Assembly: GCF_014268445.2 (NCBI RefSeq)
Contig: NZ_CP077089.1
Coordinates: forward strand, 3,465,501-3,529,500
Direction: 5' to 3'
Length of the DNA stretch: 64,000 bases
Origin: Pseudomonas tensinigenes
GTDB taxonomy: Bacteria > Pseudomonadota > Gammaproteobacteria > Pseudomonadales > Pseudomonadaceae
Part shown: positions 7,963 through 16,212 of the stretch, piece after piece
Numbering within the stretch: position 1 is the first letter of the stretch
Layout of the letters: every line of letters begins with the position of its first letter
The notes under the pieces: generated by a model
Told to the model about the DNA's origin: nothing
What the model saw: the letters and a program-made list of their open reading frames with translations, nothing else
The model's database searches: none
Made by a program: the position numbers and the translations under genes

Positions 7963-9591
7963 ATGCTGCTTCGTAAACTCAATCTCGCGCCGCGTTCGGC
8001 GCTGTGTTTTGGCTTGTTCTGTCTCATGATTATCGCGATCGGATTGATCGCCTTGCAGCAAGTCGACTTGCTCAACAAGGCAGAAACCTATGTCGAGACG
8101 ACCATCGTGCCAAGCATCAAGCTGCTCGGCCAACTGGATCGCGAGTTCATCGAAATCAAGGGCAATAACGCCCGTTTGCGTAACCCTATCGAAACCCCTG
8201 AGCGCAAGGCTCAGGCCCTGATGGACATTCAGCAATCGCGTCAGCTCATCAAAAATCATCAACGAGCGCTCATTGATCTGCTGACAACTGACGCTGGGCG
8301 TGAGGCCTTCGAGGCGTTCGCCAAAGCACAACAAGTCAATGATCGGGCGCAGGACCAATACCTTGAAACCGTGGCGAAAGGGCAGCTTGAAGCGGCCATT
8401 GCGCTGTCAAAGAATCAGATGCGTGCCGCCTCGGACGGCGTGCAGGTCGCGCTCAAAAAGCTGATTGCTCTCAACGAGATCGAAGCATATGAAGCGGGCA
8501 AGCAGGCCGACAATGTCTACGAACACACGCTGTTGATCGTCAGTGTGTTCATTGTCATTGCCATCGGTGCTTCCTTGGCCCTGGCGGTGTTGTACACGCG
8601 CAGCCTGACGGTGCCGATTGCAGGCTCGCTAAGGGTTGCGGAATGCATCGCCGCCAACGATTTGAGCGAAACCATCGCGCTGGATGGTTCCGATGAGGCG
8701 GCGCAGATGCTGTCTTCGTTGGCCGCGATGCAGGCCAGTTTGCGTGATGCGCTGATCATGATCCGTGACTCGTCCACGCAGTTGGCCGAAACCTCGGAAG
8801 TCATGCACGGCGTCACCGAAGATATTTCGCGTATCACTCAGCGTCAGAGTCATGAAATCGAAATGGCCGCCACCGCCGTGACTGAAATGAGTGCGGCGGT
8901 GGAGCAGGTCGCGGACAACGCCGCATCGACCTCGCAACTGACGTCGGAATCAAGCGCAGCAGCTGTTGCCGGTAAAGCCCAGGTCAGCGAAACGGTCGCG
9001 GCAATCAATCTGATGGTTTCCAGCGTGCACAGCACCTCGGCTGAAGTGCAGGCGCTTTCTACGATGGCGAGCGATATCAGCAGCGTGCTGGACGTGATCC
9101 GAGAAGTCGCCGAACAAACCAATCTGCTCGCTTTGAACGCGGCCATCGAAGCGGCGCGGGCGGGGGAGGCGGGCCGTGGCTTTGCCGTGGTTGCAGATGA
9201 GGTGAGAGGGCTGGCGCAGCGTACTCAGAAATCTACCGAGGACATCGAGTCCATGGTCAGCTCCATTCAGTCGGGCACCAGCAGGGCGGTTTCTTCCATG
9301 AGCCACACCCGCTCTCAGGCGGAAAGAACACTTGAGATGGCCAATATCGCCGGCGAAGTGCTGACCGACATCACTGGCTCTCTGAATCTTATCAATGAAC
9401 GAAACCTGCTGATGGCGACCGCTGCCGAAGAGCAAGCTCAGGTTGCACGCGAGGTGGATCGAAGCCTTATCAGCATTCGCGACCTGTCTTGCGAAACCGC
9501 AGAAGGTTCGAAACAGACGGCAGTTGCATCGGCGGAGCTTTCGCAATTGGCGGCCTCGCTGAATAAGTTGACCAAGGAATTCAAGCTTTAA
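7963..9591 (+). CDS. Methyl-accepting chemotaxis protein with four-helix-bundle sensor
   Basis: The 542-residue protein has an N-terminal membrane helix (about 14-32), a periplasmic domain of about 155 residues with the 4HB_MCP pattern (Q-Q-V-D-L-L, then L-G-Q-L-D-R-E), a second membrane helix (about 188-210) and a HAMP domain. The long coiled-coil signalling region has the highly conserved hairpin tip [20 protein letters not shown] at about 381-400. There is no C-terminal CheR-binding pentapeptide; it ends LTKEFKL. It should feed a CheA/CheW array. Its position inside a fimbrial signalling locus, just after a receiver-like protein, is unusual. The ligand is unknown. Confidence 0.93.
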   Translation: MLLRKLNLAPRSALCFGLFCLMIIAIGLIALQQVDLLNKAETYVETTIVPSIKLLGQLDREFIEIKGNNARLRNPIETPERKAQALMDIQQSRQLIKNHQRALIDLLTTDAGREAFEAFAKAQQVNDRAQDQYLETVAKGQLEAAIALSKNQMRAASDGVQVALKKLIALNEIEAYEAGKQADNVYEHTLLIVSVFIVIAIGASLALAVLYTRSLTVPIAGSLRVAECIAANDLSETIALDGSDEAAQMLSSLAAMQASLRDALIMIRDSSTQLAETSEVMHGVTEDISRITQRQSHEIEMAATAVTEMSAAVEQVADNAASTSQLTSESSAAAVAGKAQVSETVAAINLMVSSVHSTSAEVQALSTMASDISSVLDVIREVAEQTNLLALNAAIEAARAGEAGRGFAVVADEVRGLAQRTQKSTEDIESMVSSIQSGTSRAVSSMSHTRSQAERTLEMANIAGEVLTDITGSLNLINERNLLMATAAEEQAQVAREVDRSLISIRDLSCETAEGSKQTAVASAELSQLAASLNKLTKEFKL

Positions 9592-9603
9592 AAAGTTAAC
9601 GGG

Positions 9604-9629
9604 AAGCCCTGATTGCCAGGGCTTTTTCG
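9604..9629 (+). terminator. Rho-independent terminator after chemoreceptor
   Basis: AAGCCCTG (9604-9611) pairs with CAGGGCTT (9618-9625) around a six-base loop and runs straight into TTTTT. This is a classic intrinsic terminator for the chemoreceptor gene. Confidence 0.85.
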
Positions 9630-9665
9630 GTCCGCGATCAATCGTATTGCGCAACGAGTGCAGGC

Positions 9666-10205
9666 TCATTTCTGTGTTGGCAATGCGGTTTGTGCCGTCA
9701 GCTGTTCAATGCAGTGGGCGAGTTGTTTTTCATAGCTTTCCAGCACGGCTTCAGCATCAGCTTCGCGCTCATCACGCAAGCGGAAGAAATCGTCGCGATT
9801 GAGCTGGTCCGCGACGAGCCGGATATTTTGCTCAATGATCGCGCACAGTGAGTCTTCGTCCTCTAACGCGGTGCTGGTTTGCGCCGCGCGTTGATTGTTT
9901 TCCAGTTCGGTCTTTGCCGCCTCGGCGGCCTTCGCTTGTTCCTTCGCAGTCACAAGGTCGGTTTCCAGGGCCTGCTTTTGTTCTGCCAGACGCTTGAGTT
10001 CTGCGCTCATTGACTGGATAGCATCGGCGCGCTGCGTGAGCTGGACCTCCTGTTGTTGCACCACGGCCTTGAGTGGAAACAGATTGTTGAGCTCATGACC
10101 GGCGACGACAGTCATGGCGATCAGCGCCAGTGCCAGAATCGTCAGGCAGTAGATGGCGGCGTTGCTCTGGGGTTTTGCGCTATTGAGGGTATCGAGGGCT
10201 CTCAC
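9666..10205 (-). CDS. Inner-membrane-anchored coiled-coil protein of unknown function
   Basis: The 179-residue protein begins at GTG (10205) with AGGAG about 9 bp upstream. A single membrane helix (AIYCLTILALALIAMTVV, about 17-35) is followed by a long heptad-patterned, Q-, E- and A-rich coiled coil (about 48-115) and a C-terminal helical region with two cysteines (DSLCAIIEQN, LAHCIEQL). No family is recognised. The layout (short cytoplasmic end, one helix, periplasmic coiled coil) suggests a structural or assembly accessory. Its promoter shares a 323-bp gap and two operator-like palindromes with the divergent adhesin-like gene, so it is probably part of the same regulon. Confidence 0.7.
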   Translation of the reverse strand: MRALDTLNSAKPQSNAAIYCLTILALALIAMTVVAGHELNNLFPLKAVVQQQEVQLTQRADAIQSMSAELKRLAEQKQALETDLVTAKEQAKAAEAAKTELENNQRAAQTSTALEDEDSLCAIIEQNIRLVADQLNRDDFFRLRDEREADAEAVLESYEKQLAHCIEQLTAQTALPTQK

Positions 10206-10259
10206 GGAATCGTTTCTCCTATCAAGAGAAGTCAGTGTAATGCCAGAGTTTCGTTGTGC

Positions 10260-10279
10260 CTTTAAGACGAGTCTTAAAT
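10260..10279. promoter_or_regulatory. Palindromic operator site 5
   Basis: TTTAAGAC-GA-GTCTTAAA (10261-10278) is a perfect 8+8 inverted repeat around a two-base centre, the best copy of the motif. It lies 55 bp upstream of the leftward coiled-coil gene. Confidence 0.7.
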
Positions 10280-10365
10280 TGGTTGTTGGTTATTTGCGCT
10301 GGCAAAGGAAGGTGTTCAACTTGGTCTTTTATAGATAATCCGAATTTAGCTAGCTGGCTATAAGT

Positions 10366-10385
10366 CCATGAGAATTGTCTGGTTG
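10366..10385. promoter_or_regulatory. Palindromic operator site 6
   Basis: CCATGAGAAT-TGTCTGGTTG is identical over 17 bases to site 3. It lies about 145 bp upstream of the adhesin-like gene. Confidence 0.5.
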
Positions 10386-10528
10386 TTGAATAAATAAACC
10401 TTTTGCTCAAGTGTTATTTATTCATTATCTTTTCGCTCCGCTTATGGTGATTTTGCTGCCGGTTAAATATTCGCACCATCGTCAATTATTCAGTTGTTTG
10501 CATGCAATGCAGAGTCAGGGGGAGTGTT

Positions 10529-11485
10529 ATGAAGTTATGCCATATATCAATTGTCGGGCTCTTGTACATGCTGTCGTCAAACGCAACGGCGGCGGTATGC
10601 GAATTCTATCCCGACAATTCCATGGGCAACCTCCGAGTTGTCCTTCCGGCCACGATCTCGGTACCGCGGGACACGCCGAACGGCACGGTTATCTATGAAA
10701 GCCCAATCGTGACGCTGGGAGCCATTCCCAGTTCGTTCAGGTGCTCTGCGGTACACAATGAAGGGGTGCGAAATTCTGTGGGCACCACCCAGGCGGGCGC
10801 GCAGACTTTTCCCATTGGAAATACCGGCATCGGCTGGCAATGGGTTCGACCGCCATCGGGCAAAGTATGGAAAGGCTTTCCGGGTGACTCCGACGTCGCT
10901 GGCGGTTGGGGGTGGAATGGCACTGAGCACATCTTGCGGCTTGTAAAGACGGGGGAGATTTCCGGTAGTGCGACGATACCCTCAGGCCAATTAGGGAAAT
11001 TTGTCGCTGCTGAAATCGAGCCTCTTGCATTGAATACAAGTGGCACGCGGGTGGTCTCACAGTCTTGCGAAACACCCGATGTAAAAGTTGATATGGGTAG
11101 CTATAACTTGAGCGATTTCCCGAAGAACGGTGCCTATGCCAAGGAGCAATACTTTTTTCTCAGTATGAAAAACTGTCCTGCCGGAATAAACAACTTCCGC
11201 TACTCCTTTTCGCCCACTGCGGGCAGCCCTGCGTGGGACGCTAATACTGGCATGGTAAATCTGAACAGTAGCTCCACTGCCAAAGGTTTGGCATTGCAGA
11301 TGCGCTTCAGAGACGGGAAGCCACTCAAGCTGAATCAGAACTACATAACGAAAGCGCCTACATCGGAAGGCGGGAATGCAGCTGTAGACTTGCAAGCGCG
11401 TTTCGTGCGCATTGAACCTTCCAATGCGCAAATGAAGGCAGGCGATGCCAACGCCGAAATTGCCTTTGTCGTTGAGTATCTATGA
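10529..11485 (+). CDS. Two-domain fimbrial tip-adhesin-like protein
   Basis: The 318-residue protein starts at ATG 10529, which has GGGGGAG about 5 bp upstream and opens a signal peptide (MKLCHISIVGLLYML..., cleavage near ATAA). An upstream ATG at 10502 is in frame, but it would place nine polar residues before the signal. The N-terminal half (about 25-185) has two cysteines and many tryptophans and glycines, as lectin-like adhesin domains do. The C-terminal half (about 188-318) starts with SQSC, has MKNC, and ends with the pilin-type pattern AEIAFVVEYL. This is the expected architecture of a chaperone-usher tip adhesin (FimH- or CupD/E-adhesin-like). The usher and chaperone are not adjacent. 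The ligand is unknown. Confidence 0.75.
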   Translation: MKLCHISIVGLLYMLSSNATAAVCEFYPDNSMGNLRVVLPATISVPRDTPNGTVIYESPIVTLGAIPSSFRCSAVHNEGVRNSVGTTQAGAQTFPIGNTGIGWQWVRPPSGKVWKGFPGDSDVAGGWGWNGTEHILRLVKTGEISGSATIPSGQLGKFVAAEIEPLALNTSGTRVVSQSCETPDVKVDMGSYNLSDFPKNGAYAKEQYFFLSMKNCPAGINNFRYSFSPTAGSPAWDANTGMVNLNSSSTAKGLALQMRFRDGKPLKLNQNYITKAPTSEGGNAAVDLQARFVRIEPSNAQMKAGDANAEIAFVVEYL

Positions 11486-11560
11486 GGAGGCCAACAGCTT
11501 CTTCACCTCAGCCACAATCACCGCAATGTCGAAAGGCTTGGGCAGCACCACGTCGAACTT
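11480..11560 (-). pseudogene. Remnant of a response-regulator receiver C-terminus
   Basis: Read leftward, this short frame gives KFDVVLPKPFDIAVIVAEV then KKLLASS and a stop. L-P-K-P-F is the conserved-lysine segment that ends receiver domains of hybrid kinases, and the rest fits alpha-5. An in-frame stop lies immediately upstream, so only about 26 residues remain. It overlaps the last codons of the adhesin-like gene by a few bases, consistent with decay of a gene once next to the fimbrial locus. Confidence 0.6.
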
Positions 11561-11647
11561 TCAAAGAAAGGCATGAGAAGCAGGTTGTCGACAGTACGGG
11601 ACAGGTCGACAAAGCCGGAACACTTATGCATGTCCATGCATAGGTAG

Positions 11648-11677
11648 AAAACGGTGCCCATCAACGGCACCGTTTTT
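11648..11677. terminator. Bidirectional Rho-independent terminator
   Basis: AAAACGGTGCC and GGCACCGTTTTT form an 11-bp stem around CATCAAC. The A-run and T-run on either side let it work for the leftward oxidoreductase operon and for rightward transcription from the adhesin gene. Confidence 0.85.
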
Positions 11678-11697
11678 AATAGACTATTCGACCCGTT

Positions 11698-12699
11698 TTA
11701 AACCAAGTCTTCTGGCTGCATCGTCAAAATGATTTTCCCGACGTTTTCGGAAGACTCCATCCGGCGATGCGCATCAGCAACCCGTGCTAGCGCAAACGTG
11801 CTATCGACCACCGGCTCAAGGCTTCCGGCCCCCTCGAAGCGATCAAGCCAGTGCTCGCGAAAGCGTTTGATCATGGCGTGCTTCTCCGGTTGCGTGCGCG
11901 ACTTCATCACCGTGCCAATGATTTGCAAGTGGCGGTAAAGAATGTCCTCCAGCGCCACCGTGACGTTGCCGCCACCGCCGAGAATTCCCACCTGAACCAA
12001 GCGACCGCCGCGTGCAAGGGACGCGATGTTGCGGGCGAAGTAGGGCTCACCGATAAAATCGATGATCACATCGACGCCGCGACCCTGGGTTTTGTCGGCG
12101 ATCACCTCAGCGAAGTCCTGCGTCTTGTAGTCGATCGCCACGTCTGCGCCCAAATGCTCGACACGCGCCAACTTGCTGCCTTCGGTGGTCGCATACACCG
12201 TGGCGCCGGTGGCGTAAGCCAACTGCACCGCAGCAGACCCGACGCCGCCAGCGGCCGCATGAATCAACACCGAATCGCCAGCCTTGAGCCGAGCCAGGTG
12301 CATCATCGCTTCATGTGCCGTGACGAAGACCTCGGGAATGGCCGCCGCGTGTACATAATCAAGCTGCGCAGGGATGTGCATGGCCATGCGGTAATCGATG
12401 CGTGCCCGCTCGGCGTAGGCGCCGCCGCCGACCACACCCATGACGCGATCTCCGACCTCGAACCCTGTCACCGCGCTACCTTTGCCGATCACTTCGCCGG
12501 CGATTTCCAGGCCGATGATCAGCGAGTCACCGAAATTCGGATGGCCGTACCCGCCGGTCCGGTGAGTCAGATCCGCACGGTTCACCCCGGCTGCATAGAC
12601 ACGTACCAGCAGGTCGTCAGGACGGACTTCAGGATCGGCGACCTCGACGAGTTCAAGGACGTCTGGCGCACCAAACTCTCTGATGTTGATGGCTTTCAT
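11698..12699 (-). CDS. NAD(P)H:quinone oxidoreductase-like protein, zinc-independent MDR family
   Basis: The 333-residue protein has the medium-chain dehydrogenase layout. The N-terminal GroES-like part (VRVYAAGVNRADL, GLEIAGEVIGKG, GDRVMGVVGGGAYAE) lacks the zinc cysteines. The Rossmann motif is AAAGGVGSAAVQLA (about 149-162). This is the quinone oxidoreductase (QOR/PIG3) type, which uses NADPH to reduce quinones or enones. Its ATG directly abuts the TGA of the upstream carboxymuconolactone-decarboxylase-like gene, so the two are translationally linked in an operon with the aldehyde dehydrogenase further upstream. The substrate is unknown. Confidence 0.88.
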   Translation of the reverse strand: MKAINIREFGAPDVLELVEVADPEVRPDDLLVRVYAAGVNRADLTHRTGGYGHPNFGDSLIIGLEIAGEVIGKGSAVTGFEVGDRVMGVVGGGAYAERARIDYRMAMHIPAQLDYVHAAAIPEVFVTAHEAMMHLARLKAGDSVLIHAAAGGVGSAAVQLAYATGATVYATTEGSKLARVEHLGADVAIDYKTQDFAEVIADKTQGRGVDVIIDFIGEPYFARNIASLARGGRLVQVGILGGGGNVTVALEDILYRHLQIIGTVMKSRTQPEKHAMIKRFREHWLDRFEGAGSLEPVVDSTFALARVADAHRRMESSENVGKIILTMQPEDLV

Positions 12700-13032
12700 T
12701 CAGTTGTTCTCCGTTTCGCTGAACGTGGCGTTGGCGATAGCCGATGCGGTGATGGCGCCAGGGAAGCCCACGTAGAAAGCCAGGTGCGTGATCGCTGCCG
12801 CCAGTTCGTCTTGGGTCACACCGTTGCCAGCCGCCCGGCGCAAGTGAGCAGGCAACTCTTCCGAGTGACCAGCGGCTATCAATGCCGCCACGGTGATCAG
12901 GCTACGGTCGCGCGGGGACAGCGCCGGGTCACTCCAGATTTGCGGATAAAGCGTCGAGTCGACGAATTGCGACAGCTTTGGCGTGAACGCGCGCGCGGCT
13001 TCGCGAGGACTGCTGAAATTGAGCTTGGACAT
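12700..13032 (-). CDS. Carboxymuconolactone decarboxylase (AhpD-like) family protein
   Basis: The 110-residue all-helical protein shows the family pattern SPRDRSLITVAALIAAGHSEELPAHL, then GVTQDELAAAITHLAFYVGFP. The C-x-x-C pair of peroxidase-type AhpD proteins is absent; E-E-L-P-A-H occupies that site, as in the decarboxylase-like branch. It lies 11 bp after the aldehyde dehydrogenase and abuts the quinone oxidoreductase-like gene, so the three form an operon read leftward. Small CMD proteins often accompany oxidoreductases of unknown substrate; no reaction can be assigned. Confidence 0.85.
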   Translation of the reverse strand: MSKLNFSSPREAARAFTPKLSQFVDSTLYPQIWSDPALSPRDRSLITVAALIAAGHSEELPAHLRRAAGNGVTQDELAAAITHLAFYVGFPGAITASAIANATFSETENN

Positions 13033-13043
13033 GGGCGAGTTCC

Positions 13044-14480
13044 TTAAACCTGGCTGATGAATTTGTGGGTCAGATAGTGCTCGATGCCTTCAATGCCACC
13101 TTCGGAGCCGTGACCGCTTTCTTTCATGCCGCCGAACGGGAGCTCGGTCGCGACGATGCGATATTGGTTGATCCCGATCATCCCGGCCTCTAACCCGTCA
13201 GCGACATCAATGGCCGTGCGCGCGTTGGAGGTGAACGCGTAGGCCGAGAGTCCGTAGGGCAGGCGGTTGGCTTCTTGCAGTCCATCGGCCAGTTCATCGA
13301 ACGGCATCAGCACGGCGATGGGGCCGAAGGGTTCTTCGTGCATGACGCGGGCGTTCATCGGCACATCTGCCAGAACCGTGGGTTGGAAGAAGTAGCCTTC
13401 GCCAGACAAGGCTTCACCACCGGCCAATACCCGAGCGCCTTTTTCAACGGCATCGGCGACCAGTTCTTCCATTTTTGCCAGCTGCCTTGGGTTGGCCAAA
13501 GGTCCGACCTGAGTATCCGGATGCAGGCCGTCACCGATTCTCAGGGTTTGGGTCGCCGCGACAAAGTGATCGACAAAGGCTTGATAGGCGCCACGCTGGA
13601 TCAGAAACCGAGTGGATGAAATGCACACCTGCCCGGTGCCGCGAAAGCGGTTGGCGACGCCTTCGACTGCGGCTTTTTCAATGTCGGCATCCTCGAACAC
13701 CAGCACCGGTCCGTGTCCACCGAGTTCAAGGGTGATGGGCTTCACGCCTTCGGCAGCGCGTGCAGACAGCAGGCGACCGATAGGCACCGAACCGGTGAAG
13801 GTCACTTTGCGAATGATCGGCGAGGCGATCAGATGGCTGGACACTTGATCCGGTACGCCAAACACCACTTGCAGCACACCCTTGGGCAATCCTGCATCGT
13901 CGAGTGCACGCGCCAGGGCCAGCGCTGTGGAAGGGCTTTCTTCACCGGGTTTGAGAATGACGCTGCAACCGGCGGCCAGCGCTGCCGAGAGCTTGCGTGC
14001 CGGGGTGATGGCCGGGAAATTCCACGGTGTGAATGCGGCCACTGGGCCGATGGCCTGGCGTTTGACCAGTTGCACCACGCCTGGCCGGTTAGCCGGGACC
14101 ACACGGCCATCGATACGCCGGGCGCTTTCGGCGAACCATTCGAAATACTCCGCCGCACGGGTCACTTCATCCAGGCTTTCACCCAGCGGTTTGCCTTCCT
14201 CCAGGGTCATCTGCGCGGCGATCTGCGGCGCACGTTCGAGGATCAGGTCGGCGGCACACTTGAGGATCTTGGCGCGTTTGTCAGGCACGGTCTGGCGCCA
14301 TTGCTCGAAGCTCAGGCGAGTCACTTCCAAGGCGTGATCAAGATCGCCTGCGGTGGCGAGCGGGACGCGGCCGATTTCCCGGCCGGTCGCCGGGTTGACG
14401 ACGGCGGCAGTATCGCGCCCTTCGGCACTGATCCATTCGCCACCGATGAAAAGATAAAGCGGGTCGTAGGAGGTTTTCAT
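13044..14480 (-). CDS. NAD(P)-dependent aldehyde dehydrogenase (succinate-semialdehyde type)
   Basis: The 478-residue protein has the full ALDH fold. Visible motifs are the substrate and NAD segment (FTPWNFPAITPARKLSAAL), the cofactor site KPGEESP, the general base in LELGGHGP, the catalytic cysteine C286 (GTGQVCISS) and EEPFGPIAVL. Length and motifs fit the GabD/SSADH branch, which oxidises short omega-carboxy aldehydes. It is the first gene of a leftward three-gene operon and is divergent from a LysR gene starting 221 bp away. That gap contains CGCCTG-TT-CAGGCG (14525-14538), a possible regulator site. The substrate is not proven. Confidence 0.9.
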   Translation of the reverse strand: MKTSYDPLYLFIGGEWISAEGRDTAAVVNPATGREIGRVPLATAGDLDHALEVTRLSFEQWRQTVPDKRAKILKCAADLILERAPQIAAQMTLEEGKPLGESLDEVTRAAEYFEWFAESARRIDGRVVPANRPGVVQLVKRQAIGPVAAFTPWNFPAITPARKLSAALAAGCSVILKPGEESPSTALALARALDDAGLPKGVLQVVFGVPDQVSSHLIASPIIRKVTFTGSVPIGRLLSARAAEGVKPITLELGGHGPVLVFEDADIEKAAVEGVANRFRGTGQVCISSTRFLIQRGAYQAFVDHFVAATQTLRIGDGLHPDTQVGPLANPRQLAKMEELVADAVEKGARVLAGGEALSGEGYFFQPTVLADVPMNARVMHEEPFGPIAVLMPFDELADGLQEANRLPYGLSAYAFTSNARTAIDVADGLEAGMIGINQYRIVATELPFGGMKESGHGSEGGIEGIEHYLTHKFISQV

Positions 14481-14701
14481 GATCTGCCCTTCAGTTGGTT
14501 GTCAGAGATTCGGATGAAACCCGGCGCCTGTTCAGGCGGCCTGTGCAACCAAGTCTATGGAAGGAGGGGCCATTGATTTAGACGGGCCAGAGGGAATCAT
14601 TGTTGTCGCCAGAGGTAATATCGAGCCGCGGGCCGAACGTGTAGCATCCGGAAAAAATGCGCGTTATCACGGGTCAGCGTCAGATCTACAGGAAGGTCGC
14701 G

Positions 14702-15628
14702 ATGGACAAGCTTTCGAACATGTCGGTGTATATAAAGGTTGTCGAGATGGGCAGTTTCACGGCCGTGGCCAATCATCTGGACTCAACGGTCGGTAACGTA
14801 TCGCGTGCTGTCTCTGCGCTGGAAAACGTGCTCGATGCGCGCCTGTTGCAACGCTCGACCCGACGCCTGTCGGTCACCGATGCCGGGCGACGGTTCTATG
14901 AGCGCTGCACGAAGATTCTGGCTGATCTGGAGAGTGCCGAAGCCGAAGCCAGCAATGCCGCGCTGGAGCCTCGGGGAACACTGCGGGTGCATTGCGTCCC
15001 AGGACTGGCTCGACACCTGGTTACCGGGGCGGTGCTGGGATACCGCCAGCAATTCCCGGAGGTGACGGTGGATTTATTGCTCTCGCAACGCATGCCTAAC
15101 CTTTTGGAAGACCAACTGGATGTCTCGATCCTGATCGCCCGAGCGTTACCCGATTCGGCGTATGTCAGCCAGAAGATCGGCGTCAGCCATTGTGTGCTGG
15201 TGGCGTCGCCGGATTACCTGGCTAGGCATGCGGCCCCGGAGACACCTGAAGACCTGCGGGATCACCAGTGTCTGTTGTTGGGTACCGTGGACTATGTCCG
15301 GGATGAGTGGCAACTCAAAAGCAAGGCAGGGGACGCGATATTTGTCCCGACAGGGCCAAGTTTCAGCGTTAACGATATGGATGCGATGGCACATGCCATT
15401 CGAGAGGGCGCGGGGATTGGCTTGCTGGCCGGGTTCACGGCCATTGATGATCTGCGTTCCGGCAGGCTCGTGCGGGTTTTGCCTGACTACCATACCTATG
15501 AGCGTAACGTGTACGCCGTCTATACCTCTCGGCAGTTTGTCGATGCAAAAATCACCCGGTTTATTGAAACGCTGAAAGATCGGGTTGGCAGTCAACTGGC
15601 CGCCACGGCCAAAGAACTTATCGATTGA
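14702..15628 (+). CDS. LysR-family transcriptional regulator
   Basis: The 308-residue protein starts at ATG 14702 with GGAAGG about 6 bp upstream; a longer in-frame start at 14657 adds only non-family residues. The HTH (about 5-60) reads MSVYIKVVEMGSFTAVANHL, then STVGNVSRAVSALE. The effector domain follows from about 90. It is transcribed away from the aldehyde dehydrogenase operon, the usual arrangement for a LysR regulator of the divergent genes. The inducer is unknown. Confidence 0.9.
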   Translation: MDKLSNMSVYIKVVEMGSFTAVANHLDSTVGNVSRAVSALENVLDARLLQRSTRRLSVTDAGRRFYERCTKILADLESAEAEASNAALEPRGTLRVHCVPGLARHLVTGAVLGYRQQFPEVTVDLLLSQRMPNLLEDQLDVSILIARALPDSAYVSQKIGVSHCVLVASPDYLARHAAPETPEDLRDHQCLLLGTVDYVRDEWQLKSKAGDAIFVPTGPSFSVNDMDAMAHAIREGAGIGLLAGFTAIDDLRSGRLVRVLPDYHTYERNVYAVYTSRQFVDAKITRFIETLKDRVGSQLAATAKELID

Positions 15629-15653
15629 AATACTGCGGAGCAAAAAAGCTATT

Positions 15654-15687
15654 TGCGCCTCGATGAGACCACTCTCCGAGGCGCAAT
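15654..15687. terminator. Stem-loop between convergent LysR and DUF2790 genes
   Basis: TTGCGCCTCG (15654-15663) pairs with CGAGGCGCAA (15678-15687). On the leftward strand it is followed by ATAGCTTTTTT, so it probably terminates the small secreted protein gene and may also stop the LysR transcript. Confidence 0.65.
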
Positions 15688-15705
15688 GATCGGCAAACAG
15701 CTGAC

Positions 15706-15957
15706 TTAGCCCTGGCTGCAACGGCCCATGACGTTATAGGCCAGTACGTGGCGTTTGCCTTGCGAATCCTGGTAGGTCATGTGCGTCGTTACCACTGCGC
15801 AAACATCCGGCACCGGGTCTTCAGAGATGACCTTGGCGACATCGAGGTGGCTGTCGTAGGCATATTGTTCGACCTGTTGAGTTTTTGCAGTCCCGTCCTG
15901 TGCCGCTACCACAGAGCTGAAGCCCAAAAGTGCGACGATGATCATTGCAGTTTTCAT
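15706..15957 (-). CDS. Small secreted DUF2790-type protein
   Basis: The 83-residue protein starts at 15957 (ATG with AGGAAA about 7 bp upstream). A signal peptide (MKTAMIIVALLGFSSVVAAQ) precedes the family core: YAYDSHLDVAKVISE, P-V-P-D-V-C-A-V-V, then MTYQDSQGKRHVLAYNVMG and a final cysteine. This matches the small periplasmic DUF2790 family, abundant in Pseudomonas and often metal-responsive. A longer in-frame start (16068) adds an arginine-rich leader that would spoil the signal peptide. Its biochemical role is unknown. Confidence 0.85.
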   Translation of the reverse strand: MKTAMIIVALLGFSSVVAAQDGTAKTQQVEQYAYDSHLDVAKVISEDPVPDVCAVVTTHMTYQDSQGKRHVLAYNVMGRCSQG

Positions 15958-16138
15958 GATGAGATTTCCTAAAGTAAGTTTGATGTTGCTGGCAGGACGA
16001 ACTTTAGGCTTGAGGGTTTTGCGCAAACAGACGCGAATCCGGGAAAGACTTTTATCAATTCCGAACACAATCTTGGGGTGTCTGACATTAGGGACGCTTC
16101 ACAAGGTCCGGCGAGGCGGGACAGTAACCGGGCTTGAA

Positions 16139-16164
16139 TGCCGCGCACCCTTGGATGCGCGGCA
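16139..16164. terminator. Perfect GC-rich stem-loop
   Basis: TGCCGCGCA (16139-16147) and TGCGCGGCA (16156-16164) form a 9-bp stem with an 8-base loop, just beyond the stop of the leftward lactonase gene. There is no U-tract, so it is either a weak terminator or an RNA-stabilising hairpin. Confidence 0.4.
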
Positions 16165-16212
16165 GACTATCGTTTGGATACTCACGAAACTGTCGCGAGA
16201 CGAACCGCGCTT

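Larger units (their letters stand above)
10206..10528. promoter_or_regulatory. Divergent intergenic region, coiled-coil / adhesin genes
   Basis: This 323-bp AT-rich gap holds operator-like sites 5 and 6 and both promoters. I see no credible gene in it. Confidence 0.65.

Noticed and set aside
11851..13047. Long rightward open frame of 398 codons opposite the quinone oxidoreductase and CMD genes
   Set aside because: It runs antiparallel over well-recognised leftward genes with family motifs. Its own translation is histidine- and arginine-rich with no family pattern, the usual shadow of GC-rich codon use.
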